The notes under the pieces: model-generated
Seen by the model: the letters and a program-made list of their open reading frames with translations, nothing else
Database searches by the model: none
Told to the model about the DNA's origin: nothing
Part shown: piece by piece, positions 1-11,689 of the stretch
Layout of the letters: every line of letters begins with the position of its first letter
Position numbering within the stretch: the stretch's first letter is position 1
Translations under genes and position numbers: made by a program
Source: Sphaerolaimus hirsutus
Lineage: Eukaryota > Nematoda > Chromadorea > Monhysterida > Sphaerolaimidae
NCBI GenBank assembly: GCA_964036195.1
Contig: OZ038453.1
Span: forward strand, 27,532,997 to 27,596,996
DNA: 64,000 nt
Direction: 5' to 3'

Positions 1-1843
1 TAGCACAATTGCCTCTGTGCGTGTGAGCGAGAACGGTGGTCCAGCCAATAACGTATATTGGACTGGATAGGGGTACTTTTGGTGGCAGGGTTCAATGTCA
101 CTTTTGCCCAATGAGTCAAACTCTGGTTCTTCACTGTCGCCTTGAAACGTATCATAAGCCTCACAGTTCAGTGTTCGACATGCCTGTATATGTGAAAACA
201 GTGAAAAACATGTTCACAAACAAAACAGCAAAAAACACAACCTTGCATATGTCAATTGTGAACGTTGTGCGACCGTTTTCAAAATGTTTCCCTTTTGCAC
301 GTTGTGAAATTTCGCGGCATGTTCTGCACATCCAGAACACAACAGTGTTTGGAGGCCGAAACGGAAACGGCGGTGCATCCAGCACATCCTTCTTCACAAA
401 TGGTGCATCAAATCGTGCTGGATTTCCACCTGCATTTACAACACAAACAACAATAACACGTTTTTTCACCAAACCACAATACAAACTAACGTGCAAGGTT
501 TGAGCCGTTGCCATGCTCATCTTCATGTTTAACGCCGCGTTCATACTCAGTCAATCCAATGTACTTTCGGCCACCGGCATTTTCAGAAACCTTGCTCTCT
601 TTGTGTCTGGAGGGAATCGCACTGTTGTCTGGACTCGAACCTGTAGAATCTCTTTTCACTTCGTCGTCAATTATTGGAAGGTGTCGCCATTTCTTGGTGT
701 CTGTAGCCCTTTCCAAAGTCTCCATAAAAAGGTCGTCCATATCGTCTTCGTCTGTAATGTGTACAATTTTCTGACACTCTGTAAAAAAGGAATTCTCACG
801 CCTCAAACTTTTCGCACTCTTTCTGTTCACATTTCCACCACTTTCTCCACTGCCACGTTTTCTGAAGACAACATCTCGTCCTTTTGCGTCTTTTTCTTCT
901 TGCTGTTGTTGCTGTTGACTGGATGGCGCAATACCATGTGATAACCCAACGATGTCTGCTTCAAGGCGACGTGGTTTTGGTCTCTTTAGCATTTGTAAAT
1001 CACTCCCAATATACTCATACTCATACTCACTGGTGTCATCCCGACTGTCGACACTTTCGTCTGCCCCATCCTTTTCTTCATAGTTTTCTTCTGTTTCGGC
1101 TGTTGCTGTTGTTCCGGGGACAACTTTGTTGCCAGCAATCCCTCGGTGTCTGAACCTTGCTGCTGCTGTTGTATCCATTTGTAATGTTGTTGGGGGTATC
1201 CTTTCAAGGACTGGAGGTCTCGAATTTTCGTCTGCACAATCGTTGTCACTGTGGAATAAACCACCGGGGAAGAGTGATCGCCGTGCGTTTGCATGTTCTG
1301 CTTGTGTGCGACCGGCGTTTTGTTCAATGACTTGGGCGGGGAGGTTTGCAGCTGTGAGACCATCTCTTCCCAGTCCTCCTGCAATGAACTTTCTCTTGTG
1401 AATTGCATCGGCCTCGTGTCTGTTGAGGTACTCTGCATAAAAAACACAACATTAAACGATCAATTATAACAGTTAAAAAATAAAAAATAACCTGGAGGGT
1501 CGCCTGCATCGACTGTGCCACCATGTCGTTGTTGTTGTAGTCTGGCGCCACCCCGCATGGCTGATTTTCCACCCCTGCCAGAGGGTTTTGGCTTGTTTGA
1601 TCCCACTGCACTGGTGGCCCCCTTTGTATATGGTCTGGTAATGTTGGTGGGGGGTTTGGAAAGTGCATAATCTCCTGAAGTGGCACGGACAGCTGTTGTT
1701 GTTGTTGTTGTTGTTGGTGCTGCATTTGTGGCGCCTGTGCTGTTTCCAATAGCTGTGGCTGATAGAACATGGATCTCTCTGCCATGCTTATCTGATTTTG
1801 GTTGGCCTGGTCTGGTCCCAACGTTTGCGAAATCAGTGGACAT
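1..1843 (-). CDS. Gln-rich multi-exon gene with Cys-rich C-terminal part, partial
   Basis: I do not recognise this gene. Four exons can be placed: 1843-1492, 1432-491, 429-242 and 183-1, with GT-AG introns of 59, 61 and 58 bp. All three junctions keep one frame open, giving about 555 residues before the window edge. The ATG at 1843 lies one base after a pyrimidine-rich splice acceptor, so a 5' non-coding exon probably lies upstream. The protein is low-complexity (Thr-, Gln-, Ser-rich, with acidic stretches and basic patches). It ends in a Cys-rich segment with CRTC in exon 3 and CKAC created across the third junction, which looks like a treble-clef or zinc-binding pair. It lies tail-to-head downstream of the DNA polymerase on the same strand with short introns of the same size, so the two may belong to one gene neighbourhood. 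Function unknown; the exon structure is the secure part. Confidence 0.6.
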
Positions 1844-1846
1844 TCT
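986..1846 (-). other. Second open reading frame through the same two exons
   Basis: A second frame is open from the acceptor at about 1846 through the junction 1492/1432, in phase, to a stop at 986. It encodes a Gln-rich sequence with runs of Gln derived from CAG-type repeats. The frame described for the 1-1843 gene continues past this stop into further exons, so that one is the better coding candidate. The second frame may be an overlapping product, an upstream-initiated isoform, or chance openness caused by CAG/CTG-rich composition. Confidence 0.3.
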
Positions 1847-2100
1847 GTACAAAGGGAAACAAGCAATTTGATCAAGCGTTTAGGAAACAATAATGATACC
1901 AAGAAAAACCAACTTTTCAAGCGTTCCACCTGTTTCTGACAATTGGCCAAACACTGATATTCGGCTTCAGTAATTATACGAACTGAATCCAGTTCGAAAT
2001 CAGCTGGTAATAGTGAATCGAAGGAATCAATTGTGATGTCACTAGTCGAACACACAATTATAGTAGCAATTTAGTTGTATTAGATTAGAGCCTGCGATTT

Positions 2101-2106
2101 TTTATT
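2101..2106 (-). terminator. Candidate poly(A) signal of the DNA polymerase gene
   Basis: AATAAA on the minus strand, about 57 bases after the polymerase stop codon at 2163-2165. The position fits a 3' end signal, but the region is AT-rich and chance occurrence is possible. Confidence 0.4.
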
Positions 2107-2162
2107 TTTCACATTAGTTTGCATGATGACACAATAAAAACAACAACATACAATAGTAGCGT

Positions 2163-5100
2163 TTAAATGCGATTATATCCATATGGGAAAGTTCGAATAG
2201 CAGTGGCTCCTCCAGCACCAGGAGGAACAAAGAAGCGCTTATTTGAAACAGGCTTATAGTACTTTTTCCGCCCATCAATAGATATACGGAAATCTTTGCT
2301 CAACAAAAAGTTGAGCTCATTCAGTCCAAGTTTTTTCAACTCTGTTTGTTCCAAAAGAGATCGGACAGCATCACACATATTATCATAGGAAACAGTGGGT
2401 TTTTGATCACTCTGTCCTTGTTCATCAGTTTCTGCAGCTGTTGCAAAGCCTCGCAATCGTACAGTCTTGTAGCTTTCTCCAGTTGTACAGTTTTTGGCTG
2501 TGTAGGCATATTGTTTGGGCTGTAAAACATACAAATTCAAAATACAAATTTATGAAATGTCATGTGAATATAAACGCACCCCCACAATGCAAATATGCTC
2601 CAATTTATATTCATCTTTCAGCACCGGTGTCAATTGTCCAAGATGGTGCCCACATAGAGGTTGCAAATTTGATCCATCCAGTGTCATTATTGAATCCCTA
2701 TGACATAAACATTTGATATGCAGAATAATAATAGCGACAATTAGTAAACAGAAAACTAACGTGTCTGTATATAATAAGCATTCCTCAGGAATTCTGATCA
2801 TAGCTTCATATAGCTCCACTCTGGCATAACCCGTTACCATTGTTGTTATTATGGGAACACTGAATGCATTGTTTGGACCAACATGTGACAAACTTGAATC
2901 TTGGGAAACAGAATGCTGTACCATTACAGAAGACTCTGTGCTAGGGTTGAGAATTTCAAAATTTACGGTTCCGGTTCTCGGTTCTCGGTTCCAAAATATT
3001 TCGGTTCGGGTATCGGTTCTCGGTTCCTAAAAATTTTCGGTTCCGGTCCTCGGTTCGGTTCTCAACATCGGTTCCGGTTCGGTTCTTTCGGTTCTTGAAT
3101 GTTCAAAATTTCGGTTCCGGGTAATAAAATAACCGGGTATCGGGTAAAATAATAAATGGCTGAAAAACAGAAACAGCAACATCCCCAGGATGTATGAGTT
3201 TGAGGCAGATTGTATATGGGGGCTGGCGAATGGGGAGAGAGGGGACACCCTCCCCTAAAATTTGCCCCAAAAGTGACGGAAAAGCACTACGGTGCTGGCG
3301 GTGGCGCCATTTGTAGGCGCAGTGGCATAGCATAATGGCGGCCGCCCCCTACCCTTCCAGAGCTAGACGTAAGAATGCCATTGCGAGCAAGCGTGCATTT
3401 CTTCACCACACATTATATGTATTTTCTAGAGTACATGCAATTTACTGAGTACACAATGATGAATAGTTTTTATACCCCAAAAAAACCAGAAGCCTACATA
3501 TGAAACTAACTTTGTATGGTATGTAAATGTGCGCGCTCGCGCGCAAATTTTTTCAAGAGCACAGTGAACATCCACTAAGATGTTTAGCTGTTGCTAAAAA
3601 ATGGTTTCAATGCTGGCATTAAAAAAAAATTCATAAGAAAACTGTTAAAAAATACCACATAAAACAAAAAGTTCGGTTCTTTCGGGTATTTAGTTCGGTT
3701 CCGGGTAATGGTGCCGGTTCTCGGTTCCGGTTCGGTTCCCAAGCTCGGTTCCGGTTCTCGGTTCTCGGTTCCAAAATAGTGCTCGGTTCTCGGTTCGGTT
3801 CGGTTCGGGTCGGTTCGGGTTCCCAACCCTACTCTGTGCCCAATTTTGTAGCATCAGCTGATCCAAAGTGCTAAAAGTGAAAAGTATTAAAGTAAAACAG
3901 TTATATACTGGTTTAAAAAATAATAAAAAATATTAAACCTGTAGCCAGTGTACATTCAAATTCGGATTTTCAAGAACCTTTAACAAGCTTCCATGATCTT
4001 TGAAGAACTCTGTCTGTGAACCTGATTTTTTCTGTGCAAACTTTCCAATTAGAGAATTGATCATCAACTTTGCAACAGAACGTTTGATAGGGTTTGGAGC
4101 AAACGATCTTGGAGCAATGTAAACTCCAAACTTCTCAAATATTTCAGCTGAGTATTCTGCTGCAGTCTTGCCCAGTGGCAAATCTACATTTATGTATATA
4201 TTAATAAGCATTTTACATACAGTCAAACACAAAAACTAACCACTTGCTTGGCACTTTAGCTTATAGAAAGCAAGCATAAATGCACTGATCAATCCTGATT
4301 CAGGACCACCATCTCTTGTCCAAACACGGGACTCATAAACATGTGCAGAAATAATTCGCACAATCTTCAGACCTGTATACTTGATTGCTGCACACAGTTC
4401 AACCTGTGTGATATCTGTTGTAATAACATAAGACAACCACCACCAAGTACCATAAACTCACAGTTGTCCATGTGCCACGAAAAACCTGTTCATGAAACGT
4501 ATGTGTACATACATTCACGTTCTGCTCAATACAGCACGCTGCACATGTACTATAGAAAATCTTCTCATCTCCACCTGGTAGTTTAGCTCTAAAGGGTAAT
4601 GGTGGAACAAATACATCAGCCCGTGGATAATGCACCCATGCTTTCACAACACCAAAATGAGTCTGTTAAGAGTACTATTATTAAAGAATGTATGATACCA
4701 AAAACAAAAGATAAACATACCAAAACCCATTCGTTCAGATCTCCAGAAATAATTCTCCCTGGTCCTTGGGCCATTGGCTTTGTTAAACACATTGCAGGAT
4801 ACAAACTGCAAAAGTCCAAAAAATCTGCATTTGGCCTTGTGACATTCACATTGTCATAGGTACCAATTTGGAAAGTGTCAATTCTGCCGCCTGAAAGTTG
4901 ACAACACTCATGCATAAAACATAAAATAGCAAAAAATGCCACTTTCTAACACTAACCAAAGTTTGCATCATAAATGCTTAACGGTTTGTCAGATAATGCC
5001 TCTGTGAAATACTGTTTCAAAACCCGATTTGAACTTAAAACATTCCGACATTCATGTTCCCAATATACATCATAGAGCAAAGGGTGAACGGCCTTCGCAA

Positions 5101-8100
5101 TGTTATTTGCTCGAAAAAAGTCGCGTTCTCGAACTTGCAACGGCGTTTTGCCACCGAGCAATGTAAGTGGTCTGCATGAATAAGATTATATCAAGTATAT
5201 ATACATGAAACCAATCAATAAAACCAACATACCTCACTGTTGCCAAGTGATTTGTACACATTGGACATGCATGAAAAAAGCATCCATGAATGTCGATTAG
5301 CCTTGAAGGCGTCCCAGAATCATCTTCAAACTCTGCTCCATCCACCTTGTATCGTCGATTGTTGGCGCATCGAACAACATGTTCACGATTGTTGCCAGCA
5401 TGTTGCACATGGACCTACGTTGAACACAAAATGTATAAAACGGCATTACATTATAACAAAAAGGAAAACACTAACACCAAAGTATCTACTATATGCAGTC
5501 AAGAAAGCCATTGAAAATCTGCTATTTCGATCCATTAGAGCTTCACCTCGATAAATAGCCAATGTATTCTCTTGTAGGAATCGGACTGAAAACAATGAGA
5601 ACCAATATGAAAAGGTACCCCCCACACCAGATTATAATAAAAGACATACCTTGAAACACACGTAGTGCCAATCCGGATATTGTAAATGTGCCCGTTTCTG
5701 CAAACAGATCCACATCCAACAGCTTTATGAGTTCATCTCGAAAGCGCATTGCTGCATAGGATAGCGCATAGCTATCCTTCTGGCAATAAACCGACATCTC
5801 TTCAAACACACAGAACACCTTGTCATAATGCTCAGCATAGTACAGATCAAAATCGATCTTGTTTCTGCCTGAAACACTAAACTCCCACTTTGGACGCAAG
5901 TGACAGTATGCGTCAGTAACATATTCTTCATTCATATCATAGCAGAAGAACGATTTGGCCACAGGAACCTCAAACGATTTGCACAAATTTTCCAATGATG
6001 TTGGAATATAGTTTGCCCAGCATATCAGTTTGATTCCACCCTTGAACTTCACATATAGAAGACGATTGCCACGTGAAAAAGTCGTCTCTGGCGTTTTGTT
6101 TTGCTCAATCAATGCACACATTAGAAAATGGAAGTCAAAACGACTACCAAAATGACTGACAATGGTAGCATCGCTATTCTCTGAAAAGGTACATGAATTG
6201 CAAAACCAATGAAAAAATAGAATAATAATAAAAACCGACCGATACAAAAAAAGCTCTCTACAAACTCATATACACAATTCTCTCCAGACCAAACACACAC
6301 CCTGGCAATACCACATTTTGAACATGGAGCATACATATCCTTTCGCCAACATCGAGAGCATGATCTATGATTAAACGTTCGGGTTTTTATAAGCAATACA
6401 AAAACAAAAGCAGAAAAACTTACGTCACAGTTGTCAGTAAATTGGCCTTGTGCATGTTTGTACTGCTGCATATCCTTGTTTCCAAATCCAAAAACACAAT
6501 TTTCTTGGACCTTTCAATCTTGTGTGGTTTCAAAACCGGTAAATAACACGCATCATGTGGCTCATCAAAAAGCACCTGCTTTTTGCAATAAGCACAGCCA
6601 TAGGTTCTTTCCTCTGAACAATTGTGTCTGTTAACAAACGATCCATCCTCTTGTCTTTTGAGACTAAAATAATGCCCACATGCAGCACATAATCGCTGTG
6701 CATAACACCGTGCGACAGACCATTGTCCTCTGCCTTGTACACGCAAGTGTTGCCTATATAAAAAGCAGGTATACATGCGCCAGAATATATATGACAAGTC
6801 AAGCAAACGCACCTGAAGCAAAACACGGAGAAAAACTTTCTTAGACAATCCGGGCATGTCCTTTCTTCGCCTTTCACTTTTACACAATCACTCAATAAGC
6901 TTGTATTTTTGGTTGTTGATGTCAGAGCTGCAATTCCACAATAACCACATCGAAATGGACACATATGCCTAGTAATGAAAACATAAATTAAATAAGAATA
7001 TAAACAACATTAAAAAATAAACATACCTTTTCCGTCCAAACACCACCTCCTTGCATGTATCACAATATCCACGTGCACTTAAAAATGTCACTAAACCCCA
7101 TATTACAGCAAAAAATATGTTTCCACAATGGTGATATAAACACAAATTTATTGTATGGTCACTAAAAACAAGACCCGAATTAGACAGTGGCCACACCTGT
7201 TTTTTAGTACCCTCTTGAAAAACCCTGATTGTAACACCTCTTAACATTGGTACTGGTTCAATCCTATCCAAAACATCAATACCGACAAATACATTTGAGG
7301 GGGGCAAATTTGCCTCAGTGCGCAGTTGTGAAGCTAATTTTTCAAGCTCTGCCGATGGACTCTTTTGACAATTACGCCTAACACGCCGCCAATAATTACG
7401 TGATTCCCTACCCTTATTAGGATTAAACGCACGTATTTTACCTAACGCCAAGCAAATGGCATAGACCAAGGTTTGTTCCTATGCAACAACATATTCACAA
7501 TGCTTACGCTTCTGGTTTGCCATCATTGATTGACGCAACCTTGCTGTTGTGACATCCTGATATGCAGACCTCCTACGCCCCCCACTTAGTCTACCTACAG
7601 TACCAAAGTTTTTCAAATTAGTTAAATCCTCGGGTATTGTAGTATCTGATGCATCTGAACAGTTTTCATCCTCGTCAAGTAATTTGTCATTAAAGCACTT
7701 GTTTATATTGAACGCAGGGGCTACAGTATACGAACAGGATGGTTGATCAGCTGGATCCATCATCGTTCTGCAACATGCAAAACATTGTATCATCTCAATA
7801 ATAAAGCAAGCATATAGCAAAACCAAAACAACAAACCAATGACATTCACAATTAAGGTCATAGAGTTGTCTGTTAGATTGATAGTTTGATGAGAATTTAA
7901 CAAATTTCCAATGTCTTGAGCTGTAGCCACAGTACTAAATCTGGTCCCCAGACGAAAATGCTCTAAATAAGCTGCAATGAGAACATGCAAGAAATTAGAA
8001 AAATAGGCTACATTTACCGGTAATGCATAAAAAACATACATTCAGGCAAATTTGGATGCTGTAGGGAAACACCAACATACAAGCCAGATGGATGTCGATC

Positions 8101-8419
8101 TCCAATAGTGTGCCTAAAAAATTAGCATGTGACAAAACAAATTCAAAATGATGCTAATGCATCATTCAAAATACCTGTATACACAATCTATTGCCTCACT
8201 CAATACAGAATCAACACTTGCATGTTCATCCAAATCATGGAAAGAAATTCTATATGCATTCAAATTTAGCTTAAACCTTTCAGTATATTGCATTTGTGGC
8301 TTAAAAATGGTAAAATATTTACGCCCATACAAAATTCCACTCCCTGATCTACTTTTCAGAACATCAGATATAATTTGATTTGCACTATTTACATCTCTAG
8401 AAGAACCAGCCACATTCAT
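2163..8419 (-). CDS. Protein-primed type family B DNA polymerase, multi-exon
   Basis: This is a DNA polymerase of the DNA_pol_B_2 (organellar/viral, polinton-like) family, which copies linear DNA from a protein primer. In order on the minus strand are N-terminal exons (8419-7837), a Cys-rich zinc-binding region (about 7060-6550), an exonuclease motif VFLDLET near 6490, a second exonuclease block SHFGSRFDFHF near 6140, the family signature HGCFFHACPMC near 5270, palm motif A DFCSLYP near 4810, motif B with KLMINSLIGKF near 4050, and motif C YTDTDS split by the intron 2698-2760. The last exon is 2519-2163. More than ten GT-AG introns are present; examples are 2520-2579 and about 67 bp near 7450. 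Most junctions I checked keep frame, but those near 7837/7763 and 6240/6180 I could not resolve. An ATG at 7763 is an alternative start. An 890-bp hAT-like element lies in one intron. All catalytic motifs look intact. Confidence 0.8.
2942..3831. mobile_element. Non-autonomous hAT-like element with CGGTTC word arrays, in a polymerase intron
   Basis: The tips are TAGGGTTGAGAA and its near-inverse TTCCCAACCCTA. The element is flanked by a perfect 8-bp duplication CTCTGTGC at 2934-2941 and 3832-3839, the hAT signature. Both subterminal zones (about 2970-3140 and 3670-3825) are dense degenerate arrays of GGTTC/CGGTTCC in the same orientation. The middle has no credible coding sequence. Confidence 0.85.
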
Positions 8420-8431
8420 ATTTGATTCACT

Positions 8432-9511
8432 ATGCAAAACACTACACAATCTGCAGCAGTTCAAGATGTGATTACTGGAAAAAAGACTTATGTTTCAAAG
8501 GTAAATACAAGTCAAATACAAAAACTGATTGAATATAAATACATGTAAAACCCACAATTACAGGCTGATGACGACTATGCTGAAAACATCAAGCAATACT
8601 TCAAAAAGGATGTGCCACTGGAAGTCAGTGCACAGCTACTGTCCTACATTCCCATTGGGCACATTCTAATGCTGATCAAAACTGTTGCCACCAAAACGAG
8701 AAGACATGATGAAAGCAGTGAAACCTACATGCAGAGAAGTCTGATTCATCTCCTTAACAGTAATCATATAATAACAATTATGAAAGGGAAACTTATTACA
8801 TTGTTAGGATTTCAAGCTAGGGCAATTACAGTTGATGGTACAAGACAACTCATTATAAACTACTTTGGATCCGGAAAAGAAGATGGTTTCTCAATGCCCA
8901 TTGCCTATGGTGAAAAAATACCCAAACATGTATCTAATATGATGTGTTGGTGTATGAACATTAAGCGTGTATGCTTTGTTGTGAGAGATGAGATGAAAAA
9001 CGACTGTTTACATTATCTACATCAATTATGGTCTATATTTGCAAAAAAGGAAAAAATGTGTGAACTAGCCCTGTTTGTAATAGGCAATAACACACAAATT
9101 GCTTTTCAACATGTATTCAAATTTTTATACAATAATATTAATTCCTTTAAACAAAATCAGCTAATTTTATCCTTTGCATGTACCAATGATATACTTACAG
9201 ACCAGCTATTTCAAATATTTCTAGATCAAAGTCAACTAATGTATATTGTAGCAAAAAGTAAACGCTGTCACATTACTGTAAACATTACAAATAGAATTCA
9301 ATATTTCAACATGAATCCATCACCTCTCACAATGTGGATGCAAAAGATTAGTGACATCAGGCAGATAATAACATTTGACTATGCACCTAAGTTTCGCTAT
9401 GATATCAAGTATAATGTCTTTCAAAGTAGTAAAAATGATATGATAGAAAAATTTCACTTTTGTGATAAATCGTCTGAGGTACATGCCTCACACACATGTA
9501 GAACATCATGA
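8432..9511 (+). CDS. Unrecognised two-exon gene, about 338 residues
   Basis: Exon 1 is 8432-8500 (23 codons). A 63-bp GT-AG intron follows at 8501-8563, and exon 2 is 8564-9511 ending in TGA. The phase is 0 on both sides, so the reading frame is well supported. The protein is Lys-, Asn- and Ile-rich, with several short hydrophobic helices, a Cys-containing stretch near the middle and no repeat. I recognise no domain. The start lies only about 12 bp from the likely first ATG of the divergent DNA polymerase (8419), so the two probably share a bidirectional promoter and may be functionally linked. A candidate polinton- or virus-derived partner protein is possible but unproven. Confidence 0.6.
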
Positions 9512-9943
9512 TTACCTACCTTTGATCTTATTGATTGTTCTTAATACAACCATGGAATTAATAAATTTGTTCCCTTCTGAGAGCTCTATTTATATCATTG
9601 CAAACATAATCGATTATGTCCACACAACAGCTGCAGAATGAAGAATGGCCAAATTATGAATCAAATAAGCATGTACACATCTAGACATTTGGCATACAAC
9701 CTGTACAGTAAAGCCTAATGTGCATTAAATCTGTGTGCATGACGTAATATGGCTTGACATAATTAGATGATGTGGCATGGCCTCTTTTCAAATCTTTATT
9801 CACATTGCCAACCCAGTTTCATTCCTTCATTCATTCTTTCATTCTCACATAAGTAGTAGGAATTCTCATGTAGGCATTCAACAAAACTTTACTTAGATAT
9901 TACAACTAGGATATAAAAATAACCAGTAAACCTTCAACAACAA
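9512..9943. other. Intergenic, nothing recognised
   Basis: AT-rich 3' flank of the 8432-9511 gene with short TTCATTC runs near 9820. I see no ORF, RNA gene or clear repeat boundary. Confidence 0.5.
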
Positions 9944-10440
9944 GAGCCTTTTAACCTATTGGCTAATTGGTAAAGCTACACTCATTCCCACAAAAAAATC
10001 CACTCAAAAACAGTATCACAACAGTCATCTGATTACGGTAGTGTAGATTACAGTAATCCATACTCTATATTACCATAATAGATATGGTATTACAATATCA
10101 TTATAGTATAGCCAGAATATGGTATTACAGTAACCCAATCCTACCGTATCCACATCAGGATAAGGTAATACAAAAATCCAATATTACCATACCCCAGATC
10201 TGGATATGGTAATACAGTAACCCAATCACACCATAACAAAATCTGGATACTGTAATACAATAACCATTATTACAGTAATAAGATCTGGATACGGTATCCT
10301 ATTCTACCATAATATGACGTCAGGGGGACATAAGTACCCCTAAACGGACACTTTCCGGACACTATCCTACCGTAATCACACTTTTTTCTTTACTGGGAAC
10401 GAGTGAAGCTTTACCCTCTCGCTAATAGGTTAAAAGGCTC
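9944..10440. mobile_element. Palindromic MITE with GGTAATACAGTAA word array
   Basis: Long inverted ends begin GAGCCTTTTAACCTATT at 9944 and are mirrored at 10440. They remain alignable for roughly 45 bp, including GGTAAAGC and CACTC. The interior (about 10030-10320) consists of degenerate repeats of GGTAATACAGTAACCCAATC in both orientations. I found no target-site duplication, so the superfamily is unassigned. Confidence 0.65.
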
Positions 10441-10794
10441 TCGTATTCTGCTCCCCCTCAACAAAAAAAAAATACTCACAACAGAAGAAAAGTTGCAGCT
10501 AACTGTTGTGATGTAGCCTGGTCACTGCACTGCACTGGATGTAGATCTGCCAATGATTTTGCCAAGCGCAAGGTGTAACTGCTATTAGAGGTATTGGTGC
10601 AACTGGTAGTAGTAGGTGTTGAGGGGGGAGGGTTAAAATGCTCAAGAGCAACAGAAAAAAATGGGTGGAAAATAAAAATTAGTGTGGCCCAATATACTAA
10701 AGATATGTTGGAGCAAATAACAGGCTATGTAGTGTAAAAACACAATGGTACAAAAGAAATGTAAGTTGATACTAAAAACATAAGACTAAGATTG

Positions 10795-11065
10795 TAGGTT
10801 TGAGCCACTGAATGAAGGTTACTGCACAAGATAGCTTGTGCAGAGGTTTTTCAAACTGCCGCGCTCGCCAGCTGTGACATGTAAAGCGAGCAGTGGCAGT
10901 TGGCAAAACAGTGACCAATGCAGTTTTGTAATAAACAAATTCAACTCAAAAATTATGAAGATTGCAAGTTCGAGTCACTAATTGAATGGTTACTGGACAA
11001 GAAAACTTGAACAGAAATTATTCAATCTGCCGCGCTTGCCAGCTGTGACGTGTAAAGCAGCAATC
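10795..11065 (+). repeat. Two diverged direct repeats, possibly SINE-like
   Basis: A unit of about 105 bp at 10795-10900 recurs at 10956-11062. Both contain GCCAGCTGTGACRTGTAAAGC near the end. The second unit has a GTTCGAGTC box that resembles a tRNA B box, but I see no convincing A box, so a SINE origin is only a guess. Confidence 0.35.
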
Positions 11066-11177
11066 ACCCTTGATGAGTTTGAAACTCTGTAAGGTGAATG
11101 TTGCTTTGGTCAAGTTAACTTATCAAACTGCTTGTCAGATGGACTGTTATCAATGTATTTACACTAGTTTGGACTGT

Positions 11178-11683
11178 TGTCCCGTTGGGGTGAAAATGAT
11201 CCAAATCGTTTTCAAGTCAGATAATAGTACCTGAAATTACTCCAGAAAATGGACACTTTTGGGGGAGAGTTATTTTGTTATTGTGTTAATCTTGCTGATT
11301 TACAACAAGTATGCCCTGGCAGTCCTTAACCAGAAAGACTGATCTTTCACTACAGGGATAACTCTCTACTTTGATTAGGTTGTAGATACAAAAAGACAGT
11401 GTAGAAATGCAAGTGATAACAGAACAATATTCTTTGTCACTAGAACCTATTTGCTGGGACAGGACTGTTCACACCAAATGGTTAATTTGTTCTGTAGGGG
11501 TGAAAATGATCCAAATCGTTTTCAAGTCAGATAATAGTACCTGAAATTACTCCAGAAATGGACACTTTCGAGGAGAGTTACTTTGTTATTGTGTTAACCT
11601 TGCTAATTTACAACAAGTATGCCCTGGTAGTCCTTAACCAGAAAGACTGATCTTTCACTACAGGGATAACTCTCTACTTTGTT
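11178..11683 (+). repeat. Direct repeat of about 190 bp with a spacer
   Basis: The segment starting GGGGTGAAAATGATCC at about 11184 and ending near 11380 is repeated almost exactly at about 11496-11683. The period is about 314 bp including a unique spacer. No coding potential. Confidence 0.8.
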
Positions 11684-11689
11684 TGTGAT

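Noticed and set aside
1-9511. A complete polinton
   Set aside because: Only the polymerase is recognisable. I found no retroviral-type integrase, packaging ATPase, protease, capsid genes or terminal inverted repeats in the window.
10795-11062. tRNA-derived SINE
   Set aside because: Only a B-box-like GTTCGAGTC is visible; no A box at the right distance and no defined 3' tail.
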